Below, piece after piece: positions 49,591-61,820 of a stretch of DNA of 64,000 bases. The DNA is from Schistosoma haematobium (Eukaryota; Platyhelminthes; Trematoda; Strigeidida; Schistosomatidae): positions 41,569,806-41,633,805 of the forward strand of contig NC_067196.1 in the NCBI RefSeq assembly GCF_000699445.3. Reading direction: 5' to 3'. The position numbers and the translations under genes were made by a program. The notes beneath the pieces are model-generated. The model had not been told where the DNA came from. It was given only the letters and a program-made list of their open reading frames with translations, and did not search any database. Position 1 is the stretch's first letter; each line of letters opens with the position of its first letter.

Positions 49591-49990
49591 GACTGAACAA
49601 TTGCAGTCCTAAATAACAATAGGAAGATACAAGTAAAACAACACCAAGTGAATTTAAACTTCATCCGATTGCACAAACAAGTGGCTATCAGGACTCAGTA
49701 GCTAAGTAGATAACGCGATGACGTTTAAAGTGAACGGCACTGGGTTCGAGTCCCGAAGTGAACATCAACTCAGCGATGCAGATGCATCCACATGACGAGT
49801 CCCAAATGGGACGAAATGCGCGTCCTGGATTTCACTGCTAACCACTATCCATCTTTGCTTAAAATGCTTGTGACCTAAGGCTATACGAGGCAATCCATAC
49901 ATGATGCACATATGTCAACATGAGACTGATCAATTGTAGTCCTAAATAACAATGGGTAGATGCAAGTAAAACAACACCAAGTGAATAACT
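49591..49990 (+). repeat. Smα-like hammerhead SINE, 1.2 tandem monomers
   Basis: The monomer starts GACTGAACAATTGCAG (49591) and the same sequence restarts at 49924, a period of 333 bp, close to the published size of the S. mansoni Smα repeat as I recall it. Within it are a tRNA-like body (GGACTCAGTAGCTAAG; GGTTCGAGTCCC at 49743) and a hammerhead at 49783-49830 (TGACGA, stem II GTCCC/GGGAC, GAAAT, GCGC loop, GTC). The base before TGACGA is A where the core needs C3, so cleavage should be impaired. Confidence 0.85.
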
Positions 49991-50624
49991 AATTGTTATT
50001 TGTAAAGTACAGACCACTTTGTCCAATCTCCAAATAGAAATAAACGGGATAGCATGAATTTATTCAAAGCGTAGTTCTTTTAAATAAATACAATTTATGC
50101 GTTAACAATTGGACGAATACCTGATGATATCGTAAGCAGCCAACAAAATTGATAGAATGATTGAGAATAAAAAAGTAAATTTCCATATATCGAACTTCTT
50201 ATCAAATAACTTACCATTCAAATGTATAAGATAAGGCTACTATTTATATTAGAAAAGTTTCAAACAAAACAGTATGATTACTAGTTACTTATATGATACT
50301 AAATTAGAAATTGGGAATGAAAATGATAATCGCAAAACATCATACTATGTCTAAATTTTAGTTCATTGTAATAATATAGTAGTTTTGATCATTGGAATCG
50401 TTGATCATCACTCTACTATGTGATTCATTCACCAAAGTAACTTCGATTTGTTTTTCTTATTCTTGAATATTTTGTAAAATTGATACCTATAAACTCATTA
50501 AAAAGTTTTCAATGTTTACAACATCTTCATTTACTCAAGCAACCACATTTTTGGCAGATTTTCTCTGTTTATATCTCTTCGTTAAATGGTTAATGTACTT
50601 GTAATGCTAAATTGAGAGAAAATA
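49991..50624. other. gene-free AT-rich DNA
   Basis: No gene or repeat recognised. Confidence 0.4.
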
Positions 50625-50930
50625 TTATGAGTCGATTAAAGCTAGACCACCATGGTAAATCTGGAAGTACTGGACGACCATTTCGTCCTAGTATGGTGCT
50701 CCTCAGCAGTGCGCATCCACTATCCCAACCAAGAGACACGGACCAAGGGCTTTCGATCTTAAGCTTAACCTTTAGATCACTAAGACAGTATCCTACGGTG
50801 TTAATGTCCAACTTCAACCAATCCACGAAATTGCGCTACCGTCCACTATTGTCTTCAGTGAGTTGCTGACCCATGACAGACACGGCTGAACTTCAATGGT
50901 CACGGCTTCTCACTTGAACTTCACAAAATT
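50625..50930 (-). repeat. hammerhead SINE, family 2, minus copy
   Basis: The minus strand reads leader (about 50930-50800), a diverged tRNA-like part, a hammerhead at 50662-50712 and the tail. The core CTGAGGA, GAAAT and GTC are kept and stem I reads GCACTG, but stem II is disrupted (GCACC against GGAC). Confidence 0.75.
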
Positions 50931-51029
50931 CTCTTTCTGAAAAAAAAATTAGTTTAGGAAATTAGAAGTAAAATGCTGCTGAAAAAACCCCTACATAAGC
51001 CTATACTTGGTTATAATACAAATGAATGA

Positions 51030-51165
51030 TTTGCAGTAGAGATGGATGGTGGTTGGTACTAAAATTCAAGACTCGCTTTTCGTCAGCTGGATGTACCTGT
51101 ATCCTTGCACTAAATGCAGTCCTAAACATCAATGGTAAGATCCGAACAACCAATTTGCATGAAGT
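51030..51165. repeat. Smα-like fragments, head to head; stem II deleted
   Basis: The minus part at 51035-51115 has CAGCTGACGAAAAGCGAGTC, where hammerhead stem II has been deleted so that CTGA runs straight into CGAAAA. It is joined to plus-strand Smα 5' sequence from 51114 (GCAGTCCTAAACATCAATGG). Confidence 0.6.
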
Positions 51166-52261
51166 GTAAACGAACAAAGCATTTTCTATGACCAGTCGGA
51201 TTCGAGTTTCTCTCGAAAAACTAAATAAATCCGAAAGTTCTAGGTTTAAATAGAATAGAAATGCAATAATGTTTGAAAAAAATTATACTCAGTATGTCTT
51301 ACTATATTTCGTATACAACGTTTGTTAGAAAATTCTTCAACCTAGCGAAAATCCATGTAAATAATTAAGTTATTATTACCTACATTAATTATGCGTATAC
51401 AAATGAAAAAAGCCAGTTGCTAACAAAAGAAACATAGAAATTCCCAATTACCAACAGTGAACTAGTCTAGAAAGTCGTAAATTTACGACCAAAAATTACG
51501 TTATTAGAAATAAATAATATTATGAAAACTATCTATCCTAAAAGATTACATTACAAAGGGTTAAACTACATTAACTATCGCAAATATACTAACAGTTCAC
51601 AATTTTTTATAAATAATGCTGAGTCATTATTATAGTGAACTGGAAAACGATAAATCAAGGTGAAAATGGTTTCATAAACAGAAGGTAGAGTATAAACAAC
51701 ATTAACCTATACAGTCACCTTATGCTCATAGTGTCAGAATATCAGTTCAAATAAATTCATATGCATAACCTGACAACACGCCAGTTTCTCATCTCCACCC
51801 TTTAACAATTTCTTTAGGTTGTCTGAAATTCAGAGTAGATGAAAAAATGCTTTTAGTATCATTGAGCCAATAATGTCCAAATGACTAACAAGTCCAATTA
51901 TGAGTACAAGTGGAATGAAAGGAACTGGTATCAAGCATATAGCACGAAAAAATAATTGATATCCCACTATAACAATAACATATCTTAAGATGATTCATAA
52001 AATAGACAGTTCTGTGAAATTTATCACAAATAAACATTTCACAACATACTAAAAGCATGAATGCGACGATTTATAACTGTAGTAACTTGTTACTGAACTA
52101 CTTATCAATTGTGAAGTAGTATAATATTTTCAACAAAATATATCTGAATTGACCTGATATTTTTTTATACGAATCTTCCCACTGATGTTTAAGATCAGTC
52201 TCTTATTGGCATATGTAAAACTTTTGAGGATTAACTCGATAGTGCTTAAAGTCACAATCAT
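51166..52261. other. gene-free AT-rich DNA
   Basis: No gene or repeat recognised. Confidence 0.4.
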
Positions 52262-52775
52262 TATAAGAAAAGATGGATAGCGGCTAGTAGTGGAATTCAG
52301 GACGCACGTTTCCTCTTATTTGGGACTCGTCAGGTGGATCTTTATGCATCGCAGAGTTGATGTTCACTGAGTGACTGGAACCCATTACAGTTCTCTTTAA
52401 ACTCCATGGCGTTCTTCATTTACCTACTGAGTCCTGACAGCCACTTGTTTGTGCAACGGGTTGAACTTTAATACGCACAGTATCCACATATGCCAACAAG
52501 TGACTGATCAATCGCAGTCCAAGGCACCAATTGGAAAATTCGACCAAACTATACCAAAAGAATTTAAACTTTACCCCATTGCACAAACAAGTGGCTATCA
52601 GGACTCAGTAGCTAAGTGGACAACGCGATGGAGTTTAAAGTAAACGGTAATGGGTTCCAGTTATGCAGAAAATATCATCTCTGGGATGCAGATACATTCA
52701 GATAATGAGTCCCAAAAAGGACGAAACGCGCGTCCTCAGTTCCACTGCCAGTCACTATCTATCTATGCTTTTAAT
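52262..52775. repeat. two Smα-like SINEs head to head
   Basis: A minus monomer (52262-52470) has hammerhead core CTGACGA, GAAAC and GTC kept but a broken stem II. A plus monomer (52480-52775) starts at CCACATATGCCAACAAGTG and has box A-like GGACTCAGTAGCTAAGTGG and hammerhead GAAACGCGCGTCC with two core changes (ATAATGA). The centre near 52470 is the shared 5' region, so the pair forms a large imperfect palindrome. Confidence 0.8.
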
Positions 52776-53809
52776 ATGTCTGAATTTTAACTCATTACTA
52801 TTCGAAAACTTAAATCCTATCTTTAAATAGGTTAACTGGTCCCAGATAATCAAACTTATGTTGAAAACAATATTAGACATATAGTCTGCATATTTTCCAA
52901 TGTATGATCAATATTTTTCATCCTAGATACTTGATTTAACCTCTAAGACAGTTCACATAGAAAATACTGTTTCTAGCTTCTTCTAAAAGTACCTAGTAAT
53001 ATGACAATAACTTTTCGTAAACAGTTAGACCATTTTATAAATTTTGATAGAACAATGAGAAGTTGATTTGGTCACGTATATACTTATCAACGCGTCTCTA
53101 TGCATGAATAACTGATAAACCTCAATCAAATAAAAGTTCAAATAAATATGAAGTAAAAATCGGAAATAAGAAGAAAAACTAATGTATACTTCTCTCTATA
53201 TTATATAAAGTTTGTTTCTTTTTTCTATTTTGTGTAATTATCACTTTATATTCATCTGAACAGATCCAGATGTAATATCAGGACTTTATTCCTTTTTGAA
53301 AGGTAGGGATGAACCGAAAGAACACAGAAAATTTACTACTCTCTGGTGCTACATTAAAAGTCTTTAGAATAAAGATTGTATCTCAGTTCATTAGTGAAGT
53401 TACATGAATTTTCAAAATATGAACGCTGTCATAACTAAACTTTTTAAAAGAATCCCCCTTCATACTGTTATTTTATACTTTTAATCTACAAAATAAATAT
53501 ATTACTAGTCTCTTACGTTATTCATGTTTGATCAAAAATTTTGTTCATCGGCCATTCACTTCATTATTGTAAAACTGTCTACAAAACAGTAGATTAAGTT
53601 TAAAAAAAACTATTAATCAGGATTCATTCACTCTGCATTTGTATCCTTCTTTCTAGTTGTAAACGGACTAAAATCTCCCATTACTACGATATTTGTTTTA
53701 CCTCTTTTCAAAAACGATATTTCAGTCTACCCACTAAAAGATTTATGGGTCCTAAATACTGGGTCTATAAGTTAGATAGAATCCATAGCGTATTTGATTA
53801 TTCATTCAC
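52776..53809. other. gene-free AT-rich DNA
   Basis: No gene or repeat recognised. Confidence 0.4.
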
Positions 53810-54215
53810 AATCTCCACAACCCCATACTGATAATTAACATGTGCTCACTAGTGACTAGCTTCGTGAGGGAATTCTCGGAGTTCTAGTGAGAAGTCGTGA
53901 CCAGTGGAGCTAATCCGTGTCGGGTAGAGACAGGTATCTACCTCAGTACAATGGAAGGTGGTCGCGCAATTTCGTGGATTGGTTGATGTTAGACACTAAC
54001 ACCATTGGATGCCGGCTCAGTGGTCTAATGGTTAAGTGCTCAGGCGCGAAGCCAGTAGGTCCTGGGTCCGAATCCCACGGAGTGCGGGATCGTGGATGCG
54101 CACTGCTGAGTCCCATACTAGGACGAAACGGCCGTCCAGTGCTTCCAGGTTTCCAACGGTGGTCTAACATCAATTAATTCATGATCTCAACCAAAAACTT
54201 AACAATCTCCACAAC
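53810..54215 (+). repeat. hammerhead SINE, family 2, full-length copy
   Basis: It starts with the tail-type junction ATCTCCACAACCCCATACTG (53811), then the leader (CTCACTAGTGACTAGC), the tRNA-like body (GGCTCAGTGGTCTAATGG at 54013; GGTCCGAATCCC), a hammerhead at 54096-54142 and the tail, ending again with ATCTCCACAACCCCCATACTG at 54207. Stem I GCACTG/CAGTGC is perfect, but three bases (GGA) of the CTGAGGA core are deleted. The repeated end sequence marks just over one full monomer of a tandem unit. Confidence 0.85.
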
Positions 54216-55545
54216 CCCCATACTGATGATAACAATTTATTGACAAATGTTCGATTAAAGCAATTTATTATTTACGTCATTCCAAACAACATATTTTCTC
54301 AATGTTACCTTTCCTTTTGTATCAACCTAATCATTATAAATTTTAATATTAAGCAGTATACTATAGAGTTAAACAACTACACTTTCATAGAATTATTCGT
54401 TACCCAAGTTTGTAATTAAAAATTTGGAACAAGTAGAACACGAAGACTATCGTATATGGATATACTTGAATATTGCAAAAGTTTAGACAACGAAGTGGCC
54501 AGCCTAAAATATCCTAGATCCATTCAAACGAATTTTCTGACAAATTATTGCACAACTTTTAAATTACTCGATCAACTACAGCTACTAGAAATAAATACTT
54601 CATTTCATATTCATTCGCATGAACGCAATACACTTTCTCTAGAAATCCTAAACTAGTCAAGAAGCGTCATCCTTATAAGGAAAGCAGTAAACTAGCTTTT
54701 ACCGATGCAAGATGTATTTGGTCGATTGATTAAAATCTGAGACATAATATGAGAAATCCGAATCTTTCTACACTTAATACAAAGTAACTGGATTTCGCTT
54801 AGTTAATACCACGTTAGGCTCAATATATTTTATTAAGAAAATCTTATTCGACTATGATAAAGTGAAGTGAGATTTCAATGCCCATACTGAAGGCAACAAT
54901 TTTTAACATTTACTATTTATGTGACTTGAAACTTACGATTATACGTCGAGAAAACTGTATGGGTCTGTACTTCTTTTTACAACACCTTAACTAAACAAGA
55001 ATACTAGATTATGTTGTGTAGTTGATTGTTATTGAGTAACAAGGCATTTTATTCTCACAACTACTTTACTTCACAAGCATATATTTTAAGCGTATGTAGT
55101 GGCTAATCTTGCAAATTATAATATTTGTATCACAGTTTCCATTCCTATAAATCCATATCGCCATTCATTTTTCAGTTAAGCAAGTACAGATAACGGTTAT
55201 GTTGATATTTTAAGTTATAACATTAAAAATGAGTTACTCTATCCTCAAAATAAATCGAACATGTGAGTCTTTTCAGCTCATTAACGCAAATAATGAAGGT
55301 AAGCTTATACATAACTACAATGACAATGTTACATATTTCAAACAGTTATCCATCTTTACCATCAATATTTTAAGGATTGAGTTATTTTTAATGGCAACGG
55401 ATGATAATCGCGCAATATAGAGATATAACTGAAGTTGATATATGGGCCACTGAATGTTAACTCAATGGGAAGCCTGATGGAGATAATCGCTACATGATGA
55501 AAAATTATGAATAAAGGTTAACTTAATAATATAAATGATTAATTT
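54216..55545. other. gene-free AT-rich DNA
   Basis: No supported gene; the ORFs at 54456-54656 and 55229-55420 have no recognisable domain or convincing splice context. Confidence 0.35.
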
Positions 55546-55700
55546 GTAAAGTCTCAATGACTAGAAAATTAAATTTCTAACGTTACGTGGCTTAGAGTAA
55601 GCCATTTCTTCAGGAAACAAAAATAAATCCTCTGAAGAAGTGGCTTACTCTGAGTCAAAAGACGCCAGAAATTTATTTTCTTCATTCATTGAGACTTTAC
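55546..55700. repeat. 155-bp foldback element with Penelope/hammerhead-like ends
   Basis: The arms 55546-55613 and 55632-55700 are inverted copies (GTAAAGTCTCAATGA at the outer ends, CTTCAG/CTGAAG at the inner ends) around an 18-nt spacer. Each inner end reads outward as CTGAAGAA followed by a GGCTTA...TAAGCC-type stem, like the CTGAAGAAGTCC...GGACGAAACG module at 58440-58485. I take it as two head-to-head terminal fragments of a Penelope-like element. Confidence 0.7.
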
Positions 55701-56934
55701 TAATATATTATCTCCATTATTAACAATCTATCCAAAGCTTAATTCAAGTCAAACCTTGTTAATGACACTTACACAGGTTGACTTGTGTCCATGTCTCTGT
55801 TTGATGTAGATGAGAAATGGTGGTGTTAATGAACTAGAGCTTCTTAGTTGACTTTTTATATATTCTCTCAACTTGACATGTTCAGAACAACGGCATATCA
55901 AAAAGTAGAATATCAAATGTATTTAGAATACGTATATTTTGTACATAATGTTAAACAGGCGACAAGCAAAAAAATGTGGAGCGATTGTATTAAGTATCGG
56001 AGCTCCGTAATACGACTCAGAATAATGTGATTCAGTTTTTATACTATTTAAAATTACTGATGGATAGACGCAAACGTGCTATCATACATGCATGTATAAA
56101 ACACAGTCAGGGCTACACGTAATTGACAAAAACATAATATGAATGACAGAATAATTGGAAAGATTAGAATAATGCATCCATTCAAAAGTTATAATAAATC
56201 ACGTGTGTAACAATAGTAATGGCTACAGACTGGTTTCGATATACTTATTCAGCTCATCCAAGCTTGAAATCATGCAATATATAACGACCCTTAAACTAAC
56301 AACACAAGCATTGAAATGCATCTTCCTGTTTTGATTTGTTTTTAATTAAGTGTTTATGTTTGTACATCGGATAGTATACTCATCGACTTATGTAAAAAGT
56401 TGATATTTTGCAATGCTTAATATTAAAAACATTCAGGAGGAAAGACAAACGAGTTTGATACATATATTCACTCTTCGCTATTGTTTGGCGAAAAATGCTT
56501 TTGAGATTCATTCATCAGAAATATCATTTGAAACAAAATGCTGTACTTGCGGAATTGGTGTAAAAAGCTAACTGATGAAGATGAATGACGAGTAACCATT
56601 GTTAAAAATAGTTTACTTATACATACCTTTACATAAAGACAAGTTAAATGTAAATTTTGAAAATCGCACATGTTGTGCTGAGAATTTCTTACTGCAGTCA
56701 TTAAATATACGTTACTGCATAAGGTGAATATTATTATTACCATTATTATTGTCATTAGATACACATCATTAAGTGATAACAAGGCAAATAATTATCTCAA
56801 AAGGCAAGAAGAAAAAAATAGTCTGAATTGTTATTTATCTGGCAAATATAGCTCATGATAATCTGAACAAAGTAATTAATCTTCCAATTGATTTCAACAA
56901 CACAAAATTAAAAAAAACCTATTTCGATAATATT
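55701..56934. other. gene-free AT-rich DNA
   Basis: No supported gene. The ORF at 56468-56782 is hydrophobic and ATT-rich with no domain. Confidence 0.35.
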
Positions 56935-57115
56935 GATCGAGTACGGCTGGGAGTTGAATTTAAGACGCGAATTTCATCCTAGTTAGCTGAATGTACCTGT
57001 ATTGGAGCATGATTGTTTGAGCAGGGACACAAATAAAGCACACTTTGTTTTGCACTTTGATAGTATTATCCACTGAGCTACTGAGTTCAAATGGCTTATG
57101 TGACCGGTACGAACT
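56935..57115 (-). repeat. Smα-like SINE fragment, shortened hammerhead
   Basis: The minus strand has an ACTCAGTAGCTCAGTGG tRNA-like start (near 57090) and a hammerhead remnant CTAACTAGGATGAAATTCGC then GTC, in which one strand of stem II is missing. It is related to the fragment at 51035-51115. Confidence 0.6.
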
Positions 57116-58014
57116 TAGTTTTAAAAAATCAATAACAGGACAATTCAAACCACTACATATTAAGTATTTTAGTAAGAATAATTAAAGAATAATCAAACGT
57201 TCGAAAAAAAATGGAACATTTAAAGTGTTCTAGACAACTTACCGATGTAATCATATTTCATCCTCCATCAAAACAAACGGACCTTATTACATGCAAATGC
57301 AACTAAGAAGTTACACAAAACTCTATTTTATTTGAGTCTATTGTTAGGTTAAAGGAATTATTTATCAATGACATGAAGAAAGAATGATAAGTCATTACAT
57401 TAGGTTAATTTCAAGAGTATATCTACATATATTTTGAAGTATATTGGTGACTTTCAGTATAATTTTTAATCTTAAGTGAAATTATTTCGAGTCGTCCGCT
57501 GCCAACAAACTGTAGCAAACAACACAAAACAGATTCAATTGTTAGGAAAATATCTAGTTGTTAAGCTGTAAGAAGCGTTATGAATAATGTTATGCCCCGA
57601 TAGGAATAACTAGTGGTAATTTTTGGGATCCATTTGTGGACCAATACTATACGTACATTTTACCGTATAATTGTTAATTAACTAAACTATTCTTATCGAT
57701 TAAATGTTAAATATTTCTATGGCAGTCGATTGACGAAATCATCGATTAAATGTTTAAAAATACTTCCATGGTAATATCGATTATATACATATAATTGATA
57801 TATATACGTTTGAATTATGTTTGTGGATCGCTCGTTTCTGGCTGTTTGCAGAATATACTTTCCCATTCCAAGCTTGGACTTCTCCCTCTAGTTAGCGGGG
57901 CTGGGATGCATCAAATAGCTAGCTTACTGGTCTTTGGTCACTGAGTCTGCTCTCGTTCGCAGATTAAGTGAACTCGTGATAGCTTCAAACCTAGCAAATA
58001 AACAATTGTGAATT
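57116..58014. other. gene-free stretch
   Basis: No gene recognised. Positions 57835-57975 are less AT-rich (CGCTCGTTTCTGG, GTTAGCGGGGCTGGG) and adjoin the inverted-repeat element; they may be part of a Penelope-like 5' region. Confidence 0.35.
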
Positions 58015-59288
58015 TGAATAAGAAAAATAGAATTCAGAAAAGATTTTCTTTTCGACGAAATAATTTACTTAAGCTGTTCATTCGTATTTATACTTAGATG
58101 TCTATAAAAGGATAGAAAAGATTGCATCATAAATTGATTCGAGACTGTTATTATCAAATGAGGTTACACAATAATCAAGGGGTAAGGAAGGAATATAAGG
58201 ATGAAAATAATTTATAGGTCAGATAATTGTCCCATTGACAGATAAGAAGAAAAACGACAAACATAAAGGTCATAATAATATAAACTGAATAATCAAACAA
58301 ACTTGTATGAATTTATACGAATATTCGTCAAGATTAGAAAGAATAGTTTGACAGAAAACGGGCGCCGAGTAAAGAGAAGTCATTATATGTGAAAACTATA
58401 TTTGAAATAATCTCAGCGATTGAAATTTAAATAATTCCAACGTTTCGTCCAGCTAACTTGTCTGGACTTCTTCAGGGTAATAATCAAAATCATCAAAGCT
58501 TTGACGGTAATTTTCACATATAAAAACTTGTATGAAGTAATAATAAATTATTGAAGTTTCAATAAATTTCACCCCCCCCCAATTCAACTTAGAAGCAATG
58601 TTTCATTTTGTTGATGTCCGATTGAAAAGGCCGGGTGGTTTTTACAGTGATGTCTACAGTTAAAGGGATTGGATCGAAGGGATGCTGAATCAATATTTTA
58701 TTCACTGCTGGGGCACTAGCCATCCACGAGCTCAAGCCTGAACTTTGTGTGCAGAAACGATCCGTCCAACCTCTCATCTTTTCTTGGCCCTAATTCCCTT
58801 TATTGATATGTCCCGGGCTTTTCCTTTTTTTTCCTCATTTTTATTTGATTATTACTGACTTTTTAAATTATTGTTGAATCAGATTGCCAGGCGAAACGTT
58901 GGATTTCAAGTTCTTTCGCTCAGATTTTACAAATACATTCTTCCTGTTTGTTTTGTAATTTTAAACCCCAATAAGTTATTATTATTACTTCATACAAGTT
59001 TGTTTGATTATTCAGTTTATATTATTATGACCTTTATGTTTGTCGTTTTTCTTCTTATCTGTCAATGGGACAATTATCTGACCTATAAATTATTTTCATC
59101 CTTATATTCCTTCCTTACCCCTTGATTATTGTGTAACCTCATTTGATAATAACAGTCTCGAATCAATTTATGATGCAATCTTTTCTATCCTTTTATAGAC
59201 ATCTAAGTATAAATACGAATGAACAGCTTAAGTAAGTGATTTCGTCGAAAAGAAAATTTTCTTCGCTGAATTCTCTTTTTCTTATTCA
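58015..59288. mobile_element. Penelope-like element remnant with 0.3-kb inverted arms
   Basis: The arms 58015-58311 and 58989-59288 are nearly perfect inverted copies. Between them lie a minus-strand module (58440-58485: CTGAAGAAGTCCAG, then CTGGACGAAACGTTGG), a C9 run (58572-58580), a plus-strand Penelope carboxyl remnant (58727-58793) and the plus-strand fragment GGCGAAACGTTGG at 58891. Penelope-like elements are known to carry long terminal repeats that may be inverted, often with hammerhead motifs; that fits. Most of the coding region is missing. Confidence 0.65.
58727..58793 (+). pseudogene. Penelope-like ORF carboxyl remnant
   Basis: The frame reads AGALAIHELKPELCVQKRSV, then PLIFSWP and stop, parallel to the end of the fragment at 34640-34986 (IAETIGIH, LCVQKKF, PLSLPWP). 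The upstream frame is lost. Confidence 0.6.
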
Positions 59289-59336
59289 CTGACCCAATAG
59301 GAATTCGGCTTTCACCATGAAGCGTCATAATTCTTC

Positions 59337-59513
59337 TTCTCTGTAGTGTGGTCGGTGAGATCCATGTAGCCTTGTGTATACGTTTGTGTGGAAATATTGT
59401 GCCTCCTATGACTAATTTGTGTGCATTCAACAAATTAGTCATAGGAGGCACAATATTTCCACACAAACGTATACACAAGGCTACATGGATCTCACCGACC
59501 ACACTACAGAGAA
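59337..59513. repeat. 84-bp perfect palindrome at LINE 5' end
   Basis: The arms 59337-59420 and 59430-59513 are perfect reverse complements around a 9-nt loop (GTGCATTCA). Both encode the endonuclease segment KLVIGGTIFPHKRIHKATW in opposite directions and share the same one-base frameshift shortly after it. Confidence 0.95.
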
Positions 59514-59555
59514 CCAGATAGACCATATTTGCATTAAAAAAAATTCCGAAGGACA

Positions 59556-61820
59556 ATGGAAGATGTGAGAACCAGGAGAGGAGCTGACGTAGCTTCAGAT
59601 TACCACCTAGTTGTAGCCAATTTAAAACTGAAGCTAAAAAAGAACTGGACAAGTGGACAAACAGCAATACAAAGGTTCAATACAGCCTTCCTTCGAGATA
59701 CTGACAAACTCAATGAATTCAAGATAGCTCTCAACAACAGATTCCAAGCCTTTCAAGATCTACTGAAGGAAGAAGAAACTACCATGGAGGACAACTGGAA
59801 AGGCATCAAAGAAACATTGACTTCAACGTGTCAAGAGGTTCTGGGCCTAAAGAAACACCATCATAAGGAATGGATCTCTATAGAAACACTGGACAAGACC
59901 AAAGAAAGGAAGAACAAGAAGACAGCAATTAACAACAGCCGAACACGAGCAGAGAAAGTCCAAGCACAAGCTGAATACATAGAAGCAAACAAGCAAGTGA
60001 AGAGGAGCATTAGAGCCGACAGGAAGAAATACGTGGAAGAATTAGCAACGACGGCAGAAAAAGCTGCTAGAGAAGGAAATATGAAACAGCTTCACAATAC
60101 AACGAAGAAACTAGCAGGGAAATACAGTAAACCAGAGAGGCCGGTCAAAGACAAAGAAGGCAAGCCAATCACTGAAATTCAACAACAGCGAAACAGATGG
60201 GTAGAATACTTCGAGGAACTCCTGAATAGGCCGGCTCCAATGAATCCACCGAACATCGAAGCAGCACACACAGATCTTCCTATAGATGTCAACCCACCAA
60301 CGACGGAAGAAATTAGAATGGCCGTCAGACAAATCAAGAACGGGAAAGCAGCAGGACCCGACAACATACCAGCTGAAGCACTGAAATCAGACGTCGAAGT
60401 AACCACAAGCATGCTTTACCCTCTATTCAAAAAGATTTGGGAGGAGGAACAAGTGTCAATGGACTGGAAAGAAGGACACCTCATCAAGATTCCAAAGAAA
60501 GGAGATCTGAGCAAATGTGAAAACTACAGAGGCATTACACTACTGTCAATACCAGGGAAAGTCTTCAACAGGGTGTTGCTGAACCGGATGAAGGATGCAG
60601 TAGATGCCCAACTTCGAGATCAACAAGCTGGATTCCGAAAGGATCGGTCGTGCACAGACCAAATTGCAACACTACGGATCATCGTCGAACAATCAGTTGA
60701 GTGGAACTCGTCACTATACATCAACTTCATTGATTATGAAAAGGCATTCGACAGTGTAGATAGGAGGACATTATGGAAACTTCTTCGACACTACGGAGTT
60801 CCTGAGAAGATTGTCAATATTATCCGGAACTCATACGACGGACTACAGTGCAAAGTAGTGCATGGAGGACAGCTGACAGATGCATTCCAAGTAAGGACCG
60901 GAGTCAGACAAGGCTGTTTACTCTCTCCATTCCTCTTTCTTCTGGTGGTCGACTGGATTATGAAGACCTCGACATCTGAAGGAAAACACGGAATACAATG
61001 GACAGCTCAGAACCAATTAGACGATCTGGACTTTGCAGATGACCTAGCCCTCCTATCACGTACACGTGAACAGATTCAGATAAAGACAGCCAATGTAGCA
61101 GCAGTCTCTGCATCAGTAGGCCTCAGCATACACAAAGGGAAAACCAAGGTCCTCAAATTCAAAGCGGAGAACAGCAATCCAATCACCCTTGATGGCGAAA
61201 CTCTGGAAGATGTAGAATCCTTCACATATCTGGGAAGCATCGTCGATAGACATGGAGGTTCAGATGCAGACGTAAAGGCGAGGATTGGCAAAGCAAGGGT
61301 CGCATTCCTACAATTGAAGAACATATGGAACTCAAAACAACTTTCAACCAATATCAAAGTAAGAATCTTCAATACGAACGTCAAGACAGTTCTACTGTAT
61401 GGAGCTGAAACTTGGAGAACTACAACAACCACAATCAAGAAAGTACAAGTATTTATAAATAGCTGTCTACGCAAGATACTCAACATCCATTGGCCGGATA
61501 CCATCAGCAATAGCCTTCTGTGGGAGAGAACAAACCAACTACCAGCTGAAGAAGAAATTAGGAAAAGACGATGGAAATGGATAGGACATACATTACGCAA
61601 ATCGTCAAGCTGCATCACGAGGCAAGCGCTAACTTGGAATCCTGAAGGGAAGCGAAAAAGAGGAAGGCCAAAGAACACATTACGTCGGATAATAGAAGCA
61701 GATATGAAAAGGATGAATTACAACTGGAAGGAGTTGGAAAGGATTGCCCAGGACAGGGTTGGATGGAGAATGCTGGTGAGCGACCTATGCTCCTTCACGA
61801 GGAGTAACAGGTGTAAGTAA
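59556..61820 (+). CDS. LINE reverse transcriptase ORF (754 codons, N-terminally incomplete)
   Basis: The product copies LINE RNA into DNA at the target site. Residues 1-30 are the last part of an apurinic-type endonuclease ([14 protein letters not shown]; the family usually has SDH, so the catalytic His appears replaced by Tyr). The reverse transcriptase follows: [11 protein letters not shown] near 390, [10 protein letters not shown] near 447, FADDLALLS near 494, then GKTKVLKF and YLGSIV. The carboxyl end has [26 protein letters not shown] and IAQDRVGW. The motifs place it with RTE-clade schistosome elements (SR2-like). Two single-base frameshifts just upstream separate it from the rest of the endonuclease, and most of that domain is missing, so it is not an autonomous element. 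The start ATG is internal and its use in vivo is doubtful. Confidence 0.85.
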   Translation: MEDVRTRRGADVASDYHLVVANLKLKLKKNWTSGQTAIQRFNTAFLRDTDKLNEFKIALNNRFQAFQDLLKEEETTMEDNWKGIKETLTSTCQEVLGLKKHHHKEWISIETLDKTKERKNKKTAINNSRTRAEKVQAQAEYIEANKQVKRSIRADRKKYVEELATTAEKAAREGNMKQLHNTTKKLAGKYSKPERPVKDKEGKPITEIQQQRNRWVEYFEELLNRPAPMNPPNIEAAHTDLPIDVNPPTTEEIRMAVRQIKNGKAAGPDNIPAEALKSDVEVTTSMLYPLFKKIWEEEQVSMDWKEGHLIKIPKKGDLSKCENYRGITLLSIPGKVFNRVLLNRMKDAVDAQLRDQQAGFRKDRSCTDQIATLRIIVEQSVEWNSSLYINFIDYEKAFDSVDRRTLWKLLRHYGVPEKIVNIIRNSYDGLQCKVVHGGQLTDAFQVRTGVRQGCLLSPFLFLLVVDWIMKTSTSEGKHGIQWTAQNQLDDLDFADDLALLSRTREQIQIKTANVAAVSASVGLSIHKGKTKVLKFKAENSNPITLDGETLEDVESFTYLGSIVDRHGGSDADVKARIGKARVAFLQLKNIWNSKQLSTNIKVRIFNTNVKTVLLYGAETWRTTTTTIKKVQVFINSCLRKILNIHWPDTISNSLLWERTNQLPAEEEIRKRRWKWIGHTLRKSSSCITRQALTWNPEGKRKRGRPKNTLRRIIEADMKRMNYNWKELERIAQDRVGWRMLVSDLCSFTRSNRCK

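Noticed and set aside
59203..59667. 154-codon minus-strand ORF with endonuclease-like residues
   Set aside because: It is produced by the inverted 5' segment of the LINE plus the Penelope-type arm, not a separate gene.
61076..61678. 200-codon minus-strand ORF
   Set aside because: Antisense shadow of the reverse transcriptase ORF; the parallel ORF at 47295-47861 is the same shadow in the intronic LINE copy.
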